A DNA stretch of 64,000 bases from contig NZ_SRRP01000001.1 in assembly GCF_004785935.1 (NCBI RefSeq), positions 1,054,001 through 1,118,000 on the forward strand, read 5' to 3'. Shown here piece after piece: positions 33,274 to 42,180 of this stretch. Every line of letters begins with the position of its first letter. Positions within the stretch are counted from its first letter, which is position 1. Under the pieces are notes generated by a model. That model saw only the letters and a list, made by a program, of their open reading frames with translations, was not told the DNA's origin and made no database searches. The translations under genes were made by a program, and so were the position numbers. The stretch comes from Streptococcus rubneri. Lineage in GTDB: Bacteria > Bacillota > Bacilli > Lactobacillales > Streptococcaceae.

Positions 33274-33924
33274 TTACTTCTGCTTACTCTTAAAGCGCCA
33301 TTCAAAACGCAAACGGTCGTAATAAGGAAAGACCATTTGTAAAAGACCGAATCCCAAAAGCATACTTCCTGTGACGTCTGTCGGGTAATGAACCCCAACG
33401 TAGACACGAGATACAACAATGGTCACCATACAAAGGAAGAGGGCAATCTGAGCCAGGACTTTTCCGACTTGAGAGGTCATGCGTTGTCCTACAATAATAA
33501 TCAAACCACCAAATACGAGGGTGGCTGCTAAAGAGTGACCACTCGGAAAAGAATAGCCACCCTCTTGTACCAAGTGTTGAAGTGCTGGACGTGGGCGCAG
33601 ATAGATGTGTTTCAGAATCACCACGAGTAATCCAGTTGTAACTAAACTCCCAGTGAGGAGGAGGGCCTCCGTATACCATTTCTTACAGACAAAGAAGAGG
33701 ACAATGACGCCAACCCAGGATACGACAACTGGTGTGTTCATCAGCACTGTCACACGGGTAAAGAAGTCAGTCAGATAGGCTGGTAAATCCCCGCGAATAG
33801 CCGATTGAATCGGTTGATCGATTCCGACTACATTTTCCGGATAAAATTTGACTACATAGCCTAGAATCATAAATAACAAAAGGGCAAAAGAGCCCTTTAA
33901 AAAATGAGATTGTTTATTTTTCAT
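33274..33924 (-). CDS. PAP2-family membrane phosphatase
   Basis: A 216-residue membrane protein with the three phosphatase motifs: K-x6-RPRP (KHIYLRPRPALQ), PSGH (SFPSGHSLAA) and SRVYVGVHYPTDV. Members dephosphorylate undecaprenyl pyrophosphate or phosphatidate. The ATG used (33922-33924) lies inside the last codons of ribU, an 11-base overlap, and has no ribosome site of its own, so translation is probably coupled to ribU; a GTG nine codons earlier is the alternative. Undecaprenyl-pyrophosphate recycling is a guess within the family. Confidence 0.85.
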   Translation of the reverse strand: MKNKQSHFLKGSFALLLFMILGYVVKFYPENVVGIDQPIQSAIRGDLPAYLTDFFTRVTVLMNTPVVVSWVGVIVLFFVCKKWYTEALLLTGSLVTTGLLVVILKHIYLRPRPALQHLVQEGGYSFPSGHSLAATLVFGGLIIIVGQRMTSQVGKVLAQIALFLCMVTIVVSRVYVGVHYPTDVTGSMLLGFGLLQMVFPYYDRLRFEWRFKSKQK

Positions 33925-34471
33925 AGATTTTAAGTAGGGGCTGCAAGACACTATAGAGCAACCAGAAAGTAGCAGCCCAAATCAGTCCTTCTATTAGATT
34001 AAAGGGAACAACCATACTGAGAAGATACTTTTCAACTCCGACCATCTTCGCTATGTCAAATCCAACAAATTTAGCATAGAGAGGGATGGCATAAAAGTAA
34101 TTAACCAGAAGCATGGAAAGGGTTAAGCCAATGGTTCCAAATAGGCTAGCCATCACAAACCGCACTATGGTTTTCTTCTGATTCCAAATGATTGCAAATG
34201 CTAGAATAAAGACGAATACAGCAATCATATTAATCGGCAAGCCAACCAAGGTCTCGGCTCCTCGCCCATTTAGTACCAATTTGAGAACAGATCGAATCAC
34301 CAGTACCAGAAATGAGCTCTTCAAATCTAACAGAACTAAGGCGAGTAAGATTGGAATCGTACTAAAATCAACCTTTAAAAAATCAATCCCTATTGATAGT
34401 TGATAAAACATCAATAGAAAAGAAAGTGCTGATAAAACAGCCACTAGGGTCAGTTTGCGAGTATTTGTCAT
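33914..34471 (-). CDS. ribU: Riboflavin ECF transporter S component
   Basis: The 185-residue membrane protein has about six hydrophobic segments and the RibU pattern (KLTLVAVLSALSFLLMF, GIDFLKVDFSTIPILLA). It binds riboflavin outside and works with the shared ECF ATPases and T protein encoded elsewhere. TTGGAGGAACCTGTG precedes the ATG at 34471. The FMN riboswitch directly upstream (34684-34918) is strong independent evidence for the substrate. The PAP2 gene overlaps its end. Confidence 0.94.
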   Translation of the reverse strand: MTNTRKLTLVAVLSALSFLLMFYQLSIGIDFLKVDFSTIPILLALVLLDLKSSFLVLVIRSVLKLVLNGRGAETLVGLPINMIAVFVFILAFAIIWNQKKTIVRFVMASLFGTIGLTLSMLLVNYFYAIPLYAKFVGFDIAKMVGVEKYLLSMVVPFNLIEGLIWAATFWLLYSVLQPLLKIYEK

Positions 34472-34683
34472 CACAGGTTCCTCCAATTTTTACTAAAATT
34501 AGAAGAAGTTGGAAAGATTCCCTTAACCTTATTCTATTTCAATCGTTTTAAAGAAAACTTAAACAGTTCCTTGGTACTTGACTAAAGATGTCAGAATGCT
34601 ACAAGAAAAAAGCTCGAAGACTGATTTCTTATAAAATCAACAAAATTTCTATCAAGTCCAGCGTCAAAAAGAACAGGTTTGTT

Positions 34684-34918
34684 CCTCTCTCGTCTTCTCC
34701 CATCCAGACTATACTGTCGGTTGTGGAATCGCACCACATCAGCTTGCGCTCGCGGACTTCTTTTAGAGTATGGAAATGGTCTTTTCTTTTTGACGAGGCG
34801 CCAAGCTGTAGACATAACTTATAGTTAGGTAAAGCTTGGCAACAAAGTATAAAAGGAAAAGACCATTTCCTAGTAAAAGTCACCGCCGGTCGGGAATTAC
34901 ACCCTGCCCTGAAGACCC
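34684..34918 (-). ncRNA. FMN (RFN) riboswitch with enlarged variable stem
   Basis: The minus strand shows the conserved FMN blocks in order: CTTCAGGGCAGGGTG, AATTCCCGACCGGCGGT, AGTCCGCGAGC, GGTGCGATTCC, CCGACAGTATAGTCTGGATG and GAGAAGACGAGAG. Between the GGCGGT and AGTCCGCG blocks, where a short variable stem is usual, there is an insert of over 100 bases: a perfect 15-pair stem (34856-34870 with 34772-34786) capped by a second 8-pair stem (34833-34840 with 34800-34807). FMN binding should repress ribU. Confidence 0.95.
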
Positions 34919-34922
34919 CTTA

Positions 34923-34951
34923 ATCATAACAAAAAACACCTGCTATTGCAA
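34923..34951 (-). promoter_or_regulatory. Promoter of the ribU riboswitch transcript
   Basis: TTGCAA (34946-34951), 17 bases, TATGAT (34923-34928) on the minus strand, with the predicted start just before the riboswitch. The -35 lies within the hairpin that ends trmL transcription. Confidence 0.75.
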
Positions 34952-34956
34952 GTGTT
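34930..34956 (-). terminator. Terminator after trmL, overlapping the ribU promoter
   Basis: AACACTTGC and GCAGGTGTT form nine pairs (one G-U) around AATA on the minus strand, followed by TTTTTTG. It lies 50 bases past the trmL stop. Confidence 0.75.
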
Positions 34957-35006
34957 TTGTAATATCAAAAGTTACAATAAGTGGACTTTTGTAAAGAGCA
35001 TTTGCC

Positions 35007-35549
35007 CTACTTCAACTTATCTCCATCATACTGATGGACCAGCTCTAATCCAGCAAATTTCTGTTGTCTGAGGGCTTCATAGACAATCATACAAACGGTA
35101 TTGGAGACATTCAAGCTTCTGACATGTTCATCATTCATCGGAATCCGAATTGCCTTTTCAGCATGGAGCCGCATAAAATCTTCTGGTAAGCCTTTGTCCT
35201 CACGACCAAAGATGAAATAATGTTCTAAATTATCATTATAATTTACATTCGAATAGGTCTGATCAGCAAATTTTGAAACCAGGTGGACCTTTCCGCCTGC
35301 CGCAGCCTCCATAAACTCATCCAAGCTGTCGTAAAAGCGAACATCTAACTTATCCCAATAATCCAGTCCCGCACGTTTCATCTTTCGATCATCAATAGGA
35401 AAAGCCATGGGACGGATGATATGGAGAGGAGCATTGGTAGCTGCACAAGTGCGAGCGATGTTCCCAGTATTTTGGGGAATTTGAGGTTGGTAAAGAACTA
35501 CATGGTTTTTTGATTTGGTTTCTGTATAAGCTAATTCTTCAATATTCAT
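35007..35549 (-). CDS. trmL: tRNA (cytidine/uridine-2'-O-)-methyltransferase TrmL
   Basis: The 180-residue SPOUT-class enzyme methylates the wobble ribose of certain leucine tRNAs. Typical blocks are [37 protein letters not shown] and [20 protein letters not shown]. The ATG at 35549 is preceded in frame by a GTG; the ribosome site (GAGATCGTG) is modest. A structured RNA with its own promoter and terminator-like hairpin (35566-35670) lies directly upstream and may govern expression. Confidence 0.93.
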   Translation of the reverse strand: MNIEELAYTETKSKNHVVLYQPQIPQNTGNIARTCAATNAPLHIIRPMAFPIDDRKMKRAGLDYWDKLDVRFYDSLDEFMEAAAGGKVHLVSKFADQTYSNVNYNDNLEHYFIFGREDKGLPEDFMRLHAEKAIRIPMNDEHVRSLNVSNTVCMIVYEALRQQKFAGLELVHQYDGDKLK

Positions 35550-35565
35550 CACGATCTCATTTCTG

Positions 35566-35670
35566 GCAAAAAAATAGCCACACTGCCCGGAGTCAAGCTC
35601 AGCAAACAGCGTGGTTACGACTTCATTAACTTAACTCACAACAGGTTTGAGGTAAATCAATCAAGTTACT
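35566..35670 (-). ncRNA. Structured leader or small RNA upstream of trmL
   Basis: From the predicted start (about 35669) the minus strand can form a hairpin around TTACCTCAAACC (CTCA/TGAG, with AACTT/AAGTT outside), then a second stem in which AACCACGCTGTTT pairs with GGGCAGTGTGGCT over 12 of 13 positions (several G-U), followed by TATTTTTTT. That is an intrinsic terminator 17 bases before trmL. I do not recognise a known riboswitch class. It may be an attenuating leader or a free small RNA of about 105 bases; the ACCTC loop could pair with ribosome sites. Confidence 0.55.
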
Positions 35671-35675
35671 GTATC

Positions 35676-35703
35676 AGTATACCACTTTCATCCGTCATGT
35701 CAA
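35676..35703 (-). promoter_or_regulatory. Promoter of the trmL leader RNA
   Basis: TTGACA (35698-35703), 16 bases, and an extended -10 TGGTATACT (hexamer 35676-35681) on the minus strand. Confidence 0.85.
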
Positions 35704-35848
35704 CTACTTTGCCCTAAAAATTTCATAATTTTACAATATTATTCCAAATTTCTTCTCATTACTTGAATCTTCTACTGTTTCTCCCATTAAAAGATGATTT
35801 TTTTTTGAAAATAGAGTAAGATAGAATCATACTTTGGAGGAAATATTC

Positions 35849-37204
35849 ATGAAAATTATTGTAGTTGGAGGCGGAAAAGTCGGAACAGCACTCTGTCGTT
35901 CCCTCGTCGCGGAAAATCACGATGTCATCTTGATTGAACAAGATGAAGCCGTTGTTAATCATATTACCAAACGCTACGATATCATTGGTATTGTTGGTAA
36001 TGGTGCCAACTTTAAGATTCTCGAACAAGCAGATGTGGCCGACTGTGACATCTTTGTTGCTCTCACAGAGCAAGACGAAGTCAACATGGTTTCTGCCGTC
36101 CTGGCTAAGAAAATGGGAGCTAAAGAGACCGTTGTCCGCGTCCGCAATCCAGAATACTCAAACCCTTACTTTAAAGAAAAAAATATACTTGGGTTCTCCC
36201 TGGTCGTCAATCCTGAGCTCCTCGCAGCTCGCTATATTGCTAATAGCGTTGATTTCCCAAATGCTTTGTCTGTCGAGCACTTTGCTAGTGGACGAGTTGC
36301 CTTTATGGAATTCAAAATCAAAGAGGAAAGCCCTCTCTGCCAGATGACCCTTTCTCAATTCCGGAAAAAATATGGAAACATTATTATCTGTGCCATCGAA
36401 CGACAAGGTCAGTTAACGATTCCGGATGGGGACTTCACTTTACAAGCCTTTGATAAGATTTTTATGACGGGAAATCGAGTGGAAATTGTGAATTTCCACA
36501 ATAGCATTCGTCCTCAGGTCGTTAAAAGTCTCCTCCTGATCGGAGCTGGTAAGATTTCCTACTATCTCCTAAATATTTTGGAAAATAGCAAACGGAAGAT
36601 CGACTTAAAAGTCATTGAAATCGATCAAAAACGAGCAGAATGGTTTAGTCAAGAATTCCCTGATCTCTATGTTATCCAAGGAGATGGGACATCAAAAGAT
36701 ATCCTCATGGAGGAACGGGCTAGTAACTTTGATGCCGTAGCAACCTTGACGGGCGTTGATGAAGAGAACATCATTGCTTCCATGTTCCTGAATAGCATTG
36801 GCGTACAAAAGAATATTACCAAGGTCAACCGAACTAGCCTGCTGGAAATCATTGATCGGCAAGATTTTTCAAGTATTGTGACACCGAAGGGCATTGCGGT
36901 AGATACCATCATGCATTTCATCCGTGGACGTTATAATGCCCGCTATTCAAATCTTGAAGCCTTGCACCACGTTGCCAACGGTCAAATCGAGACTCTTCAA
37001 TTCCAGATTCGAGAAGAAAATAAGATGACAGGCAAACCTTTGGCTCAACTAAAATTGAAAAAAGGTGTCCTCATTGCTGCTATTATCCGGAATGGCAAAG
37101 CTATTTTCCCAACTGGAGATGACCACCTCTTGATTGGAGACCGGATTATCGTCACCACCTTAATCAGCAATATCACGAAAATCTATGATTTGTTAGAGGG
37201 GTAA
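35849..37204 (+). CDS. trkA: Trk potassium uptake regulatory protein TrkA
   Basis: A 451-residue cytoplasmic protein with two RCK halves. Each has an N-terminal Rossmann fold (MKIIVVGGGKVGTALCRSL at the start; SLLLIGAGKISYYLLNIL at about 228) and a C-terminal TrkA_C domain. It binds nucleotides and gates the TrkH channel. TTTGGAGGAAATATTC precedes the ATG at 35849; the frame is open five codons upstream without reason to use them. trkH follows after three bases, so the pair is one operon. Confidence 0.94.
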   Translation: MKIIVVGGGKVGTALCRSLVAENHDVILIEQDEAVVNHITKRYDIIGIVGNGANFKILEQADVADCDIFVALTEQDEVNMVSAVLAKKMGAKETVVRVRNPEYSNPYFKEKNILGFSLVVNPELLAARYIANSVDFPNALSVEHFASGRVAFMEFKIKEESPLCQMTLSQFRKKYGNIIICAIERQGQLTIPDGDFTLQAFDKIFMTGNRVEIVNFHNSIRPQVVKSLLLIGAGKISYYLLNILENSKRKIDLKVIEIDQKRAEWFSQEFPDLYVIQGDGTSKDILMEERASNFDAVATLTGVDEENIIASMFLNSIGVQKNITKVNRTSLLEIIDRQDFSSIVTPKGIAVDTIMHFIRGRYNARYSNLEALHHVANGQIETLQFQIREENKMTGKPLAQLKLKKGVLIAAIIRNGKAIFPTGDDHLLIGDRIIVTTLISNITKIYDLLEG

Positions 37205-37207
37205 GCC

Positions 37208-38668
37208 ATGAATAAAAGTATGATTCGCTACCTTTTAGCAAAACTCCTCTTGATTGAAGCCATGCTTCTTGGTGTTCCAATCATCGTAGGTCTTCTAAAT
37301 CTTCAGAATGACTTTGTTGTCAAAGATAGTCCAACTGTCTTCCTCTCCATTATTGCAACCATTGCCATTCTCCTCATCCTTGGAGGAATGGGAACCTTAT
37401 TCAAGCCCAAAGATTTTCACATCTATGCCAAAGAAGGCGTTCTGATTGTGGCTTTGTGTTGGATCCTCTGGTCCTTCTTTGGTGCTCTTCCTTTTGTCTT
37501 TTCAGGACAAATCCCAAACATCATTGATGCATTTTTCGAAGTTAGCTCTGGTTTTACGACCACAGGGGCAACCATTTTAAATGACGTCTCCGTCCTCAGT
37601 CCTTCCCTTCTTTTCTGGCGTAGTTTCACCCACTTAATCGGAGGGATGGGGGTGCTGGTCTTTGCCCTAGCTATTATGGACAATAACAAGAACAGCCACC
37701 TCGAAGTGATGAAGGCAGAAGTGCCTGGTCCCGTATTTGGTAAAATTGTATCCAAATTGAAGAACACAGCTCAAATCCTTTATTACCTCTATTTGGCCCT
37801 CTTCTTCCTCTTTGTCGTGATCTACTTCCGTGCTGGCATGCCTCTTTATGATAGCTTTATCATTGCTATGGGAACTGCTGGTACTGGTGGGTTCACCGTC
37901 TTCAATGACGGGATTGCCCACTACCATTCGACCCTCATCACTTATTTGGTCAGTTTCGGAGTCTTGGTCTTTGGGGTCAATTTTAACCTTTATTACTACA
38001 TCATGCTTCGCAAGTTCAAAGCCTTCTTCGGCGATGAAGAACTTCGCACCTACCTGATGATTGTCGGGGTTTCTTCCCTTCTGATTGCCTGCAACATTTT
38101 CCATCTCTATCATAATTTTGCAGATAGTTTTGAAATGTCCTTTTTCCAAGTCTCCAATGTCATTACCACGACTGGATTTGGTTTTGGCAATACTGTTGAT
38201 TGGCCGCTCTTTTCTCAGTTTCTCCTTCTCATGCTCATGGTGGTTGGTGGATCCGCTGGGTCAACGGCTGGGGGACTGAAAGTGATTCGTTGCTTAATTC
38301 TAGCTCGGATCGGAAAAAATCAAATCCGTTCCATGCTATCACCCAATCGGGTGATGACCCTTCATATCAATGGTTCATCTTTAGACAAGGATACCCAGCA
38401 CAAAATTTTAAAATATTTCGTGGTCTATACCTTGATTACGATCGCCCTCATTGCGGTTGTCAGCTTTGACAGCAACAATTTTATGACGGTTGTCAGTGCA
38501 GTCTTTAGTTGCTTTAACAATATCGGACCGATGATTGGGACAACGGATACCTTCGCTATCTTTAGCCCCATCTCGAAGTTCTTACTATCGATTGCCATGA
38601 TTGCAGGTCGGTTAGAAATCTACCCGATGTTACTTCTCTTTATGCCAAGAACTTGGTCTAGACGTTAA
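37208..38668 (+). CDS. trkH: Trk potassium uptake membrane protein TrkH
   Basis: The 486-residue channel subunit has repeated membrane-pore-membrane units. Selectivity-filter segments are seen in SSGFTTTGATI, GTAGTGGFTVF, VITTTGFGFGNT and FNNIGPMIG. AGAGGGGTAAGCC, overlapping the trkA stop, serves as ribosome site. It takes up K+ together with TrkA. A strong terminator follows at 38667. Confidence 0.95.
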   Translation: MNKSMIRYLLAKLLLIEAMLLGVPIIVGLLNLQNDFVVKDSPTVFLSIIATIAILLILGGMGTLFKPKDFHIYAKEGVLIVALCWILWSFFGALPFVFSGQIPNIIDAFFEVSSGFTTTGATILNDVSVLSPSLLFWRSFTHLIGGMGVLVFALAIMDNNKNSHLEVMKAEVPGPVFGKIVSKLKNTAQILYYLYLALFFLFVVIYFRAGMPLYDSFIIAMGTAGTGGFTVFNDGIAHYHSTLITYLVSFGVLVFGVNFNLYYYIMLRKFKAFFGDEELRTYLMIVGVSSLLIACNIFHLYHNFADSFEMSFFQVSNVITTTGFGFGNTVDWPLFSQFLLLMLMVVGGSAGSTAGGLKVIRCLILARIGKNQIRSMLSPNRVMTLHINGSSLDKDTQHKILKYFVVYTLITIALIAVVSFDSNNFMTVVSAVFSCFNNIGPMIGTTDTFAIFSPISKFLLSIAMIAGRLEIYPMLLLFMPRTWSRR

Positions 38669-38701
38669 AAAAGTTTTGGAAATGATTCCAAAACTTTTTT
38701 T
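38667..38701 (+). terminator. Terminator after trkH
   Basis: AAAAAGTTTTGGAA and TTCCAAAACTTTTT form a long perfect stem followed by T on the plus strand; the symmetric A-run also makes it usable on the minus strand for yidD. Confidence 0.85.
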
Positions 38702-38731
38702 CTATTCTCTAAAATTAGTTGTCTTAAAAAA

Positions 38732-39001
38732 TCAAAAATGATCTCCATTCCCAATTTCTTCATTCTCTTCTAAATGGCTTTTCAAACTGAAATGATCCGG
38801 AACTGGGTCAAAGCCTGTCTTACTCCAGGGATGGCAACGAAGAATCCGAGCAAGCCCCATTAGAATCCCTTTCAGACCATGCCGTTCAATAGATTGAATC
38901 ATATAGTTTGAACAGGTAGGACTATAGCGACAGGAAGGTGGAAAGAGGGGTGAAAGAAGGCGTTGATAGAGACGAACAAGGCCGATTGCACATTTCTTCA
39001 T
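38732..39001 (-). CDS. yidD: Membrane protein insertion efficiency factor YidD
   Basis: The 89-residue protein has the YidD signature [20 protein letters not shown] and [15 protein letters not shown]. It assists YidC-mediated insertion of membrane proteins. Its ATG overlaps the rluB stop by one base (TAATG), so it is the last gene of the scp operon. Length is normal. Confidence 0.95.
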   Translation of the reverse strand: MKKCAIGLVRLYQRLLSPLFPPSCRYSPTCSNYMIQSIERHGLKGILMGLARILRCHPWSKTGFDPVPDHFSLKSHLEENEEIGNGDHF

Positions 39002-39729
39002 TATTTTTTCGTCTTTGTCACTGCAAGAGTATGCAATTGGCTAATTTCTTTTTTATTGAGACGGCGGTATTCACCGGGGCGAAGTCCTGACACATCTAAA
39101 TTCCCAAATTGCGTCCGAGACAATTTATCCACCAAAAGGCCCACAGCTTCAAACATCTTTTTAACCTGGTGATTACGGCCTTCATGGATGGTCAATTGGA
39201 CAACCGAGCGATTCTTTTCTGGATCTACCTTTAGAATCTCATAGGTTGCTGGCTTGGTCTTTTTGCCATCAATGGTCACACCACGAGTTAAGGGGCGCAA
39301 GTTTTCTTTGTTGGCCAATCCCTTCACACGCGCAACATAAACCTTATCAATCTCATTACGCGGATGGATCATTTCATCCGTAAAATCACCATCATTGGTC
39401 AAAATCAGGACACCAGAAGTATCCCAGTCCAAACGACCGACAGGATAAATCCGTTCCTTGACTTGCGGTAACAAATCAATAACAGTTGGTCTCCCTTTAT
39501 CGTCTGATACACTGGAAATGACTCCTCTTGGTTTATTTAAGAGGTAGTAAACCTTCTCTTCGTTGTATATGGGTTGGCCTTCCACTTCTACTAGATCCCC
39601 AGATTTAATAATAGTTGCCAATTCACGAACCACTTGACCATTGACAGTTACAAGACCTTGTTTGATCAATTCCTCTGCTTTGCGTCGACTCGCAACACCA
39701 GCATGAGCAATGTATTTATTAATTCTCAT
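39001..39729 (-). CDS. rluB: rRNA pseudouridine synthase RluB
   Basis: A 242-residue enzyme with an N-terminal S4 RNA-binding domain ([22 protein letters not shown]) and the RsuA/RluB catalytic motif [19 protein letters not shown], where the first Asp is the nucleophile. RluB modifies U2605 of 23S rRNA. The start at 39729 lies inside the end of scpB (11-base overlap) behind AGAGGAAATCG. Position after scpB is conserved across Firmicutes. A 16S-specific relative is less likely given length and context. Confidence 0.93.
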   Translation of the reverse strand: MRINKYIAHAGVASRRKAEELIKQGLVTVNGQVVRELATIIKSGDLVEVEGQPIYNEEKVYYLLNKPRGVISSVSDDKGRPTVIDLLPQVKERIYPVGRLDWDTSGVLILTNDGDFTDEMIHPRNEIDKVYVARVKGLANKENLRPLTRGVTIDGKKTKPATYEILKVDPEKNRSVVQLTIHEGRNHQVKKMFEAVGLLVDKLSRTQFGNLDVSGLRPGEYRRLNKKEISQLHTLAVTKTKK

Positions 39730-40288
39730 CGATTTCCTCTGTTCTTTCTGTAAACAATTGACTTTCCTGACCAATTAACTCCGTTTCCTCAACAATTGGA
39801 AGTTCTTCTAAGTGGTTAATCCCCATATAATCAAGGAAGTAATCTGTGGTAACATAAAGATTTGGTCTTCCTATGACTTCTTTTTTCCCATCTTCTCTAA
39901 TCAGTTCAAAAGAAAGTAATTTTGAAATGGCCCCACTGGAGTTGACACCTCGAATATCATCGACTTCAATCCGAGTAATCGGCTGTTTGTAGGCAATGAT
40001 GGAGAGAGTTTCCAAGGCAGCTCGAGAGAGACTTTGATTCATTGGTGACTTTGAATACTCACGTAACAGCTCTGCATATTGGGACTTGGTCACTAATTTA
40101 TAGGTTGACGCTGTCTCCAATAAGGCCATACTAGAATCCTGATCCTGCTCGTACTTCTGGGCCAATTTTTCTAAACTTTGAATTACTCCTGTGGGAGGAA
40201 GGGATAAGAGGTCGGCAATCTGCCTCACCGTCAAACCATCTTCTCCTGCAACAAACAAGAGGGCCTCCATCTCTGCAATTTTACTCAT
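39719..40288 (-). CDS. scpB: Chromosome segregation and condensation protein ScpB
   Basis: The 189-residue kleisin partner has the winged-helix blocks [21 protein letters not shown] and [29 protein letters not shown] of ScpB. With ScpA and SMC it condenses the chromosome. It overlaps scpA by eight bases and rluB by eleven. Confidence 0.95.
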   Translation of the reverse strand: MSKIAEMEALLFVAGEDGLTVRQIADLLSLPPTGVIQSLEKLAQKYEQDQDSSMALLETASTYKLVTKSQYAELLREYSKSPMNQSLSRAALETLSIIAYKQPITRIEVDDIRGVNSSGAISKLLSFELIREDGKKEVIGRPNLYVTTDYFLDYMGINHLEELPIVEETELIGQESQLFTERTEEIDEN

Positions 40289-40991
40289 TCTTTAATCCTA
40301 CTAAAATAATATCTCCAAATGGTTCTTCCTGAAGAGCCTCAACTTCTTGTACTTTAATTAATTCCAAAGTCGCCAAAAAGACTGTAATCAGTTCGTTGAC
40401 ATCCTTGGCTTCCTCAAAAATATCTTGTAGCAAGATTCTCTTACCAGGCTGACACAAGTGACGAACAACATTCATCAGGTCTTCAATTTTATACTCGTCT
40501 CGAACAATGGTCGTATGATTTTGTCGAAATTCTTCTTTCTTTTTCGTCAACAATTTTGAAAAGGCCAAGAAAAGATCAATCGTGGTCTTGTCATGGACCA
40601 ATTCTGCATCATCATAGACTAATTCCGTTTTGGGTTTTGAAAAGTACTGGGCTCTCTCCTCGTGTTGAAGGGCCATTTTCTCCCCTAGCAACTTGAATTT
40701 TCGATATTCCTCGATTTGAGATAAGAGATCTTGCTCTAAATCTTCTTCCTCAGCCTCTTGCTCCGCAATCTTAGGAAGGAGGCGCCTACTTTTGATCAGA
40801 GTCAATTGACTAGCCATCAACATATACTCACCAGCAACCTCCAAGCGCATAGCCTGAAGGGTGGCTAGGTAGACCAAATACTGCTCAATGACCTCAATCA
40901 GTGGCACTTCATAAATATCCATTTGGTACTTCGAAACGAGGTGTAAGAGGAGATCTAGAGGCCCCTCGAAATCCTTGATTTTTATATCCAT
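40281..40991 (-). CDS. scpA: Chromosome segregation and condensation protein ScpA
   Basis: The 236-residue kleisin begins [19 protein letters not shown], the ScpA signature, and has the helical middle and winged-helix C-terminus ([22 protein letters not shown]). It bridges the SMC heads. The ATG overlaps the stop of the xerD-like gene by one base. Confidence 0.95.
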   Translation of the reverse strand: MDIKIKDFEGPLDLLLHLVSKYQMDIYEVPLIEVIEQYLVYLATLQAMRLEVAGEYMLMASQLTLIKSRRLLPKIAEQEAEEEDLEQDLLSQIEEYRKFKLLGEKMALQHEERAQYFSKPKTELVYDDAELVHDKTTIDLFLAFSKLLTKKKEEFRQNHTTIVRDEYKIEDLMNVVRHLCQPGKRILLQDIFEEAKDVNELITVFLATLELIKVQEVEALQEEPFGDIILVGLKNE

Positions 40992-41722
40992 TACTTATAC
41001 TTTTCTAAGGTGACCAGAGTTTTAAGGCCTAGCTCACGAGCGATACTAAAGAGATCCATCCCCTGTTCCCGTTGTTTTAATATATATTGTTCCCGTAAGG
41101 ATTGAGCTGATAGATCTTTAAAGCCCTTTTCAATCAAAAACGATTCCAATTGACGAAACCCCCATTGACGCGAATAGGCCTTGCCATTATTATCAAACAA
41201 ATAGGTTCCTGTTAGAGAATCTGTTAATTCGTCTAGGAGGGAATCTGGAATTCGCAACACACGCTTTTGCCCTTCCTTACCAACTCGCAAGACCTGGAAA
41301 TCAGGTTCGATATCAACAATTTTCAACTGAAGAATCTCACTAGGTAACAAGCCCATTTCAACAATCAGTAAGGCAATTAGACGTCCTTGACGAATCTCTG
41401 ATCCTTCCCAAAACAAAGACAAATCTAAGAGCTCTTGATCATGGCTTTTAGCAACTGTTACTTTGGGCAAGACTAGGCGATGGTATTCTCCAATCACATG
41501 GTTTTGATAGAGATAAAAAAGAAATTGGTTAACAGCAGACAGTTTCCGTTTTTGAACAGCTGGTTTGAAGTCTTTGATGCTGGCTTGATAAATCCGAAGA
41601 TTGGTATCAGAAATATGACCGTGAACCGTGTCTACGAATTGATCTAAATCATAGGAATAAGCTGTCTGTGAATTTTCACTTAAGTCTTTTTCTTTGATAA
41701 AACTAGTAATATGTTCTTTCAT
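40991..41722 (-). CDS. XerD-like protein, catalytically degenerate tyrosine recombinase
   Basis: A 243-residue member of the tyrosine recombinase fold with an N-terminal SAM-like domain. The usual first Arg (in G-L-R-x-S-E) is replaced: GLLPSEIL puts Leu at 126. The H-x-x-R box reads AQSLR, so the His is Gln207 while Arg210 remains. The L-G-H box reads LGL (Leu233). The C-terminal Tyr242 (LEKYK) remains. Three of the conserved residues are thus gone, which argues against strand cleavage. Streptococci use XerS at dif, so this protein likely has another role, plausibly with ScpAB given one-base and four-base overlaps with its neighbours. Confidence 0.88.
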   Translation of the reverse strand: MKEHITSFIKEKDLSENSQTAYSYDLDQFVDTVHGHISDTNLRIYQASIKDFKPAVQKRKLSAVNQFLFYLYQNHVIGEYHRLVLPKVTVAKSHDQELLDLSLFWEGSEIRQGRLIALLIVEMGLLPSEILQLKIVDIEPDFQVLRVGKEGQKRVLRIPDSLLDELTDSLTGTYLFDNNGKAYSRQWGFRQLESFLIEKGFKDLSAQSLREQYILKQREQGMDLFSIARELGLKTLVTLEKYK

Positions 41723-42180
41723 TTTATCCTCATCTCATATTCATTCGAAAAATTATGCATGAGAGAGTTGATGGCTTTTAGAATAGATTTTCTGGTGATA
41801 ATGCCCAAGAAGGTGTCATCTGCTGCGACAACTGGAAGAAAAGACTCCTCAACCAATTTATGAAGGACATCTGTTACATCAAAATCTTCTCCTAAACGCT
41901 CACCATCTTTTTTTGTCATATGGACAATATCCATTGAAGAAAACTCTTCATCAGGAATCTCTTCTCTCATCTGATAGGACAAGATATCTGTTAAGGAGAT
42001 TGTTCCAACGAACTTCCTCTGATCAGTTACAACAGGAATACGTGTGTAACTAATTTGACTAAGCACTAATATAGCATGATCGACATTATGGGTATCAATC
42101 AAGACTGCTAAGTTTCGAGCAGGAGTCAAAAAAGTCTTCTCTTCACGAAGAATAAACTCTTCAAATTCCTTGGCAATCAT
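41719..42180 (-). CDS. CBS-domain protein, DarB/CbpB-like
   Basis: The 153-residue soluble protein is a pair of CBS domains (YTRIPVVTDQRKFVGTISLTDIL and FLPVVAADDTFLGIITRKSIL). Relatives (YkuL/DarB, CbpB) bind cyclic di-AMP and regulate (p)ppGpp or potassium functions; that link is family knowledge and not tested here. It overlaps the xerD-like and YfcE-like genes by four bases each. Confidence 0.85.
   Translation of the reverse strand: MIAKEFEEFILREEKTFLTPARNLAVLIDTHNVDHAILVLSQISYTRIPVVTDQRKFVGTISLTDILSYQMREEIPDEEFSSMDIVHMTKKDGERLGEDFDVTDVLHKLVEESFLPVVAADDTFLGIITRKSILKAINSLMHNFSNEYEMRIK

Noticed and set aside
34588-34883. Short ORFs on both strands across the FMN riboswitch
   Set aside because: They follow the structured RNA and its long stem; no start signals, and the RNA explains the sequence.
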